Both the position numbers and the translations under genes were made by a program. A DNA stretch of 9,582 nucleotides from an uncultured Oscillospiraceae bacterium. GTDB lineage: Bacteria > Bacillota > Clostridia > Oscillospirales > Ruminococcaceae. The stretch spans positions 1-9,582 of the forward strand of contig CAJMEU010000113.1 in assembly GCA_905212515.1 (NCBI GenBank), in the 5' to 3' direction. This document shows, one piece after another, positions 7,119-9,582 of the stretch. Positions within the stretch are counted from its first letter, which is position 1. Every line of letters starts with the position of its first letter. The notes under the pieces are model-generated. The model ran no database searches and was not told the DNA's origin. It saw only the letters and a program-made list of their open reading frames with translations.

Positions 7119-7871
7119 ATGGATCAAACCATCCGGAGGCATTTCGCGGCGTTCAGGCGCATGGACCTGCCGGCGGTGCTGGGCGGCTATGCCCCCGGCC
7201 TGACGGCCGTCGTCCAGGCCGGCGCCGCCAGCCGCACCCTGGGCCGCCGGGGCCTGGGGCGCCTGCTGGCGCTGCTGTTCCGGCAGGCCGCCGCCCGGTC
7301 CCTGCAAGTCCTCTGCCAGGACGGCCGCGGGGACTGGGGCGTGCTGGCGCTGCCCGCGCCGGACGAGACTTTGTTCGTCAACTATGTGTGCCGGGTCCAG
7401 GGCGGCGCCGTCACCCACCTGACCCTCTATGTCTGCGACCCTTCGGGCCAAACCCGGCTGCCCATGCGGAATATCGCCGCCAAGGGAAACCAGGCCCGGC
7501 GGGTGTTCTACAAGCACGCCCTGGCCATGATGAGCGTCAGCGCGGACGTGATCGTGAAGGATTACGATGAAAACGCTCTGGTCGTCACCAACCTGGCCGG
7601 GTCCGTGTGCGAAGGCAAGGTGCAGATCCACGCCTTCTGCGACCATTTGATGCACTCCTACGGGAAGATCCTCAAAAGCCTGCGCCTGCACGGCCTATCG
7701 GCCATCCACTGGAAAACCACCCCCGCCGGCGGCCATTTGGCGCTGTTTGCCCTCGACGCCAGGTGCCTGGGCATGGTGATGACCGAAACCTATTGGGTGG
7801 AGGACGGGAAGATCCGGTTCGAGTCCTCCATTTGCCGGGGCGGGATGCAGGAAACCATCCAGAACCTGTGA
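7119..7871 (+). CDS. Tandem NTF2/SnoaL-like domain protein, unknown function (250 aa)
   Basis: I do not recognise a named family. The protein appears to hold two similar domains of the NTF2/SnoaL cone-shaped fold, about residues 1-107 and 123-240. Each starts with a helix leading into a DxxxxxxxYxxxxxxV pattern (PAVLGGYAPGLTAVV; DVIVKDYDENALVV). A helical segment follows in each, and each ends with paired strands containing a short turn (CRVQGGAVTHLTLYV; YWVEDGKIRFESSI). Such domains may be enzymes (isomerases, cyclases), ligand pockets or scaffolds; no catalytic dyad is clear here. ATG 7119 is preferred over ATG 7113 because GGAAGGG (7106-7112) touches the latter but lies 6 bases before the former. 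It follows the M29 gene by 45 bases with no terminator between, so it is probably the last gene of the peptidase operon. It might bind or modify a product of those enzymes, which is speculation. Confidence 0.75.
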   Translation: MDQTIRRHFAAFRRMDLPAVLGGYAPGLTAVVQAGAASRTLGRRGLGRLLALLFRQAAARSLQVLCQDGRGDWGVLALPAPDETLFVNYVCRVQGGAVTHLTLYVCDPSGQTRLPMRNIAAKGNQARRVFYKHALAMMSVSADVIVKDYDENALVVTNLAGSVCEGKVQIHAFCDHLMHSYGKILKSLRLHGLSAIHWKTTPAGGHLALFALDARCLGMVMTETYWVEDGKIRFESSICRGGMQETIQNL

Positions 7872-7943
7872 TCCATCTTGCCCCTTGCGCGCCCAAAGGG
7901 CCCCAAAAGGGGCCAAAACCGGGAAGGTGCAAAATTAGACGCA

Positions 7944-8003
7944 AAAAAAACGCCGTTTTTTCACGCAAAACCCAATGTTTTGCAATAAAAACGGCGTTTT
8001 TTT
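7944..8003. terminator. Large nested two-way terminator hairpin
   Basis: The outer arms 7944-7960 and 7987-8003 are 17-base reverse complements (A-run, CGCCG, T-run). An inner stem pairs GCAAAAC (7965-7971) with GTTTTGC (7977-7983) around a 5-base loop. Either direction ends in seven T, so it can stop both the peptidase operon and convergent niaX. A weaker GGCCCC/GGGGCC hairpin lies at 7899-7914. Confidence 0.85.
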
Positions 8004-8067
8004 CATTTTTTTCACAGTGTTTTTTGGGGCTTTTTGTGGGAATAGGAGACAAAAATCCATGGAGGAG

Positions 8068-8092
8068 GCCGGTCACACCGGCTGCTTTTTCC
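8068..8092 (+). terminator. Possible back-up plus-strand terminator inside the niaX 3' end
   Basis: GCCGGT (8068-8073) pairs with ACCGGC (8077-8082) and is followed by TGCTTTTT on the plus strand. The stem is only 6 bp and overlaps the niaX stop codon. It could catch transcripts that pass the 7944-8003 hairpin; it has no T run on the minus strand. Confidence 0.35.
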
Positions 8093-8648
8093 CCGCCGGC
8101 CACATGGATTGGATGCGCACCGCCCGGTGCACCGGCGCCCAGATCAGCATGGCCAGGTAGTAGTCCACCATGCTGTGCACGATGGTGCCGCCGCATACAA
8201 GGCCCCAGATCAGCGTCATAAACGAGTAGCCCGCGTCCTGGTACAGGCCGCCGAACCAGAAAAACACCACCACAACGGCCTCGGCCACGCCGTGCACCGC
8301 GCCCAGGGCCAGGCCGAACAGGGCCTTGCCGGCCGCGCTGTCCATCACCCGGGGGCTTTTTTTCAGCCAAAAGGCGCCCAGTACCACGAAGAAGATCTGC
8401 ACCGCCGCGCGCAGCCACACCACGGGCGGGAAGCCGGCCAGCACAAAGCCCAGGGTGGTGCCCACCTCCACGGTGACGGCCACGGCGGGGCTGATGAACA
8501 GGGCGATGAACACGGCCACATGGCTGGCCAGGGTGAAGCTCATGGGACCAAACTGCAGCTTGACGGGCGAGATGATGGGGATCAGGATGCCCACGGCGCA
8601 CAGCAGCGCGGCCGTGCACATTTTCTGGATGCGCTGGTTGTCTTTCAT
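8073..8648 (-). CDS. niaX: Niacin ECF transporter S component (NiaX-like)
   Basis: A 191-residue, very hydrophobic protein with five to six membrane segments: about 11-27, 41-58, 62-78, 81-95, 108-131 and 143-170. Size and layout fit the substrate-binding S component of an energy-coupling factor vitamin importer, which needs EcfA, EcfA' and EcfT encoded elsewhere. The stretch PMSFTLASHVAVFIALFISP (35-54) and the following GTTLGFVLAGFPPVV pattern resemble NiaX as I remember it. The niacin assignment rests mainly on context: niaR lies directly upstream, and a NiaR-like operator covers this gene's transcription start. The ATG at 8648 has GAGGGG (8660-8655) 6 bases before it. Nicotinate or nicotinamide import for NAD salvage is inferred. 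The alternative is an S component for another vitamin, but the operator makes that less likely. Confidence 0.8.
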   Translation of the reverse strand: MKDNQRIQKMCTAALLCAVGILIPIISPVKLQFGPMSFTLASHVAVFIALFISPAVAVTVEVGTTLGFVLAGFPPVVWLRAAVQIFFVVLGAFWLKKSPRVMDSAAGKALFGLALGAVHGVAEAVVVVFFWFGGLYQDAGYSFMTLIWGLVCGGTIVHSMVDYYLAMLIWAPVHRAVRIQSMWPAGKKQPV

Positions 8649-8681
8649 ACAATACCCCTCGTTTGTTTTTTGATATTTGAC

Positions 8682-8705
8682 ATGATAGGTGTCTTGACAC
8701 ATCAT
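8682..8705. promoter_or_regulatory. NiaR operator candidate at the niaX start of transcription
   Basis: The core is the perfect palindrome GTGTCTTGACAC (8689-8700), flanked by ATGAT and ATCAT arms that are slightly out of register. It resembles the operator reported for streptococcal NiaR (core GTGTMTTKACA, from memory). It begins immediately after the niaX -10 box and covers the predicted start, so bound repressor would block niaX. Confidence 0.75.
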
Positions 8706-8729
8706 ACAGGATAACGGGGGCATTGTCAA
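8701..8729 (-). promoter_or_regulatory. Sigma-A promoter of niaX
   Basis: The minus strand shows a perfect -35 box TTGACA (8729-8724), a 17-base spacer and -10 TATGAT (8706-8701). Transcription should begin near 8694, inside the operator palindrome. The leader before the niaX ATG is about 45 bases and contains only the ribosome binding site. Confidence 0.82.
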
Positions 8730-8731
8730 TC

Positions 8732-8759
8732 AAAAAAATATGCGCACCGCAGTGCGCAT
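8732..8759 (-). terminator. Intrinsic terminator of niaR
   Basis: A perfect 8-bp stem, ATGCGCAC (8740-8747) with GTGCGCAT (8752-8759), and a 4-base loop precede seven T on the minus strand (8738-8732). It starts about 8 bases after the niaR stop and ends two bases from the niaX -35 box, so niaR and niaX are separate transcripts. Confidence 0.88.
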
Positions 8760-8766
8760 GCAAAGC

Positions 8767-9279
8767 CTATTCCTCGTACAAAAAGCCCTGTTCCCGCAGT
8801 GCGGCCAGCACGCGGGCCCTGTGGGCCGCGCTGGGGCAGGAGAGGGTGTGCAGGTGCACGCCGCCGGTCAGGCGGGAGAGGGGCTGCGCGTCCGTGCGCG
8901 CCAGCGCCGCGCAGAAGGCGTCGGCGTCCGCCCGGCTGAACACCTGCAGTTGGCCCGAGAGCTGCCCGTACACCGGGTGCTCCACGATCACGTCCAGCAG
9001 GCCGCAGCCGCAGTCGGCAACGGTGTACAATTCCTCGCGCAGGCGGGCGCCGTCGTGGCGGCAGGCCACCACCACGCGGCCCTGGCGGGCCGGGCTGTCC
9101 AGCATATAGCCCCGGGGGGTGGCCAGGATCTCGGCGCCGCCCGCGCGCAGCAGGGCCACGTCCCCCACCACGATCTGCCTGCTTACGCCCACGCGGGCGG
9201 CCAGGGCCGAGGCGCTGAGGGGCCCGTCGGCCTGCTCCAGTGCCTGTAAGATCTGTCTGCGCCGCTCATCGGCCGCCAT
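8767..9279 (-). CDS. niaR: Niacin-responsive transcription repressor NiaR (HTH plus 3H domain)
   Basis: Represses niacin uptake or NAD synthesis genes when niacin is plentiful. The 170 residues match the family length. Residues 5-55 are a winged helix-turn-helix (RRRQILQALEQA...ASALAARVGVSRQIVVGDVALLRAGG). Residues from about 66 onward form the 3H ligand- and metal-binding domain. H75, E83, H142 and H144 correspond to the metal site described for Thermotoga TM1602, and H101 (VEHPVYG) is the other conserved histidine. ATG 9279 was chosen because GGGAGG lies 8 bases before it and residues begin MAADERRRQI; the frame stays open to 9384, but that extension is intergenic-like. Its likely target is niaX just downstream. 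I see no matching operator at its own promoter, so self-repression is not supported. Confidence 0.92.
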   Translation of the reverse strand: MAADERRRQILQALEQADGPLSASALAARVGVSRQIVVGDVALLRAGGAEILATPRGYMLDSPARQGRVVVACRHDGARLREELYTVADCGCGLLDVIVEHPVYGQLSGQLQVFSRADADAFCAALARTDAQPLSRLTGGVHLHTLSCPSAAHRARVLAALREQGFLYEE

Positions 9280-9400
9280 ATGCCCCGCCTCCCGTCGTTT
9301 TAAAAATGGCCTTTTGCACTCCAGCCCGCGCGCCGCGCCGGCTGCCCCGCAGGGGGGACAAAGGCGCGCCCGAAGAAGAAACAACCGCTGTTTTGGGGTT

Positions 9401-9409
9401 ATTATAGCA
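9401..9409 (-). promoter_or_regulatory. Extended -10 promoter of niaR
   Basis: The minus strand reads TGCTATAAT (9409-9401), a consensus extended -10 box. No good -35 box lies 16-18 bases upstream. The predicted start near 9394 gives a GC-rich leader of about 115 bases before the niaR ATG. Confidence 0.6.
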
Positions 9410-9471
9410 TAAAAACGGCCTTCTTCACACTCCCTTCATGATTTTTTGTGGCTTTTTTCACAGTTTTGCGA

Positions 9472-9477
9472 TACAAT
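9472..9477 (+). promoter_or_regulatory. Weak promoter candidate for the rightmost gene
   Basis: TACAAT (9472-9477) is a 5-of-6 match to the -10 consensus in a T-rich region, but no convincing -35 box is at the usual distance. A second candidate, TATAAT (9523-9528), lies closer to the gene, also without a -35 box. Confidence 0.3.
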
Positions 9478-9492
9478 AAAAACATCGCGGGG

Positions 9493-9523
9493 CCCGGCCC
9501 AACAACCACCGGCCGGGATTTTT
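9493..9523 (+). terminator. Leader hairpin with T-rich tail before the rightmost gene
   Basis: CCCGGCC (9493-9499) pairs with GGCCGGG (9511-9517) around an 11-base loop, and TTTTT follows at 9519-9523. It lies between the possible -10 at 9472 and the ATG at 9558, so it may be an attenuator. It may instead simply end upstream plus-strand read-through. Confidence 0.45.
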
Positions 9524-9557
9524 ATAATTTATTTTGCATGGAGAGAGCGGGATCTTA

Positions 9558-9582
9558 ATGACCAATAACAAGAAAACTATAC
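9558..9582 (+). CDS. Start of an unidentified gene (first eight codons)
   Basis: The ATG at 9558 opens a frame reading MTNNKKTI before the window ends. A purine-rich GGAGAGAG (9540-9547) lies about 10 bases upstream and can serve as the ribosome binding site. The product cannot be identified from eight residues. The gene is divergent from niaR and is preceded by the hairpin leader described at 9493-9523. Confidence 0.5.

Noticed and set aside
5802..7691. Long minus-strand open frame (629 codons) across the M29 and NTF2-like genes
   Set aside because: It runs through two well-supported genes and their intergenic gap, has low-complexity His/Val/Gly-rich translation and no recognisable motif, so it is a GC-driven shadow.
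9280..9384. N-terminal extension of NiaR to 9384
   Set aside because: Its 35 extra residues resemble translated intergenic DNA; ATG 9279 has GGGAGG at good spacing and gives the normal family length.
8007..9464. Repeated word TTTTTTCACAGT (8007-8018 and 9453-9464), each near TTTTTGTGG
   Set aside because: Both copies are in T-rich low-complexity intergenic sequence. Chance or shared base composition explains a 12-base match that is half a T run.

Overview
This window looks like chromosomal DNA from a high-GC member of the Clostridia (Bacillota), probably an Oscillospiraceae/Ruminococcaceae-type gut anaerobe. That is an inference from four things: strongly G/C-ending codons, AGGAGG-type ribosome binding sites, a NiaR-type niacin repressor beside an ECF-type S component, and a candidate yybP-ykoY riboswitch in front of a P-type ATPase. 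I see no transposase, integrase, phage gene, tRNA, rRNA or CRISPR array.

Layout, left to right. Bases 1-593 hold the 3' end of a single-chain (alpha2) glycyl-tRNA synthetase. A two-way terminator (603-637) separates it from a convergent P2A-type cation ATPase on the minus strand (648-3281). The ATPase is preceded by a full regulatory cassette: a sigma-A promoter (3439-3467), a yybP-ykoY (Mn2+) aptamer (3336-3427) and a terminator stem (3308-3344) that shares bases with aptamer stem P1. From 3541 to 4110 lies a self-contained unit with clearly lower GC: an extended -10 promoter, two small membrane proteins (89 and 49 aa, the second very short and easily missed) and a terminator.

A second promoter (4258-4286) starts a probable three-gene operon: a membrane-anchored M20 peptidase of the carboxypeptidase S/PM20D1 type, an M29 aminopeptidase, and an unrecognised protein built of two NTF2/SnoaL-like domains. 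It ends at a large nested hairpin (7944-8003) that also serves the convergent gene. On the minus strand follow niaX (niacin ECF transporter S component) and niaR (niacin-responsive repressor), each with its own promoter. A NiaR-like operator sits on the niaX transcription start. The last bases hold a divergent leader and the first eight codons of a further gene.

Functionally the window joins four small modules: translation (glyQS), divalent metal efflux under riboswitch control, peptide or acyl-amino-acid hydrolysis, and niacin salvage. Nothing here is clearly a new multi-gene system. The best leads are the riboswitch-ATPase pairing, the niaX operator, the low-GC pair of small membrane proteins, and the peptidase operon that ends in a tandem NTF2-like protein.
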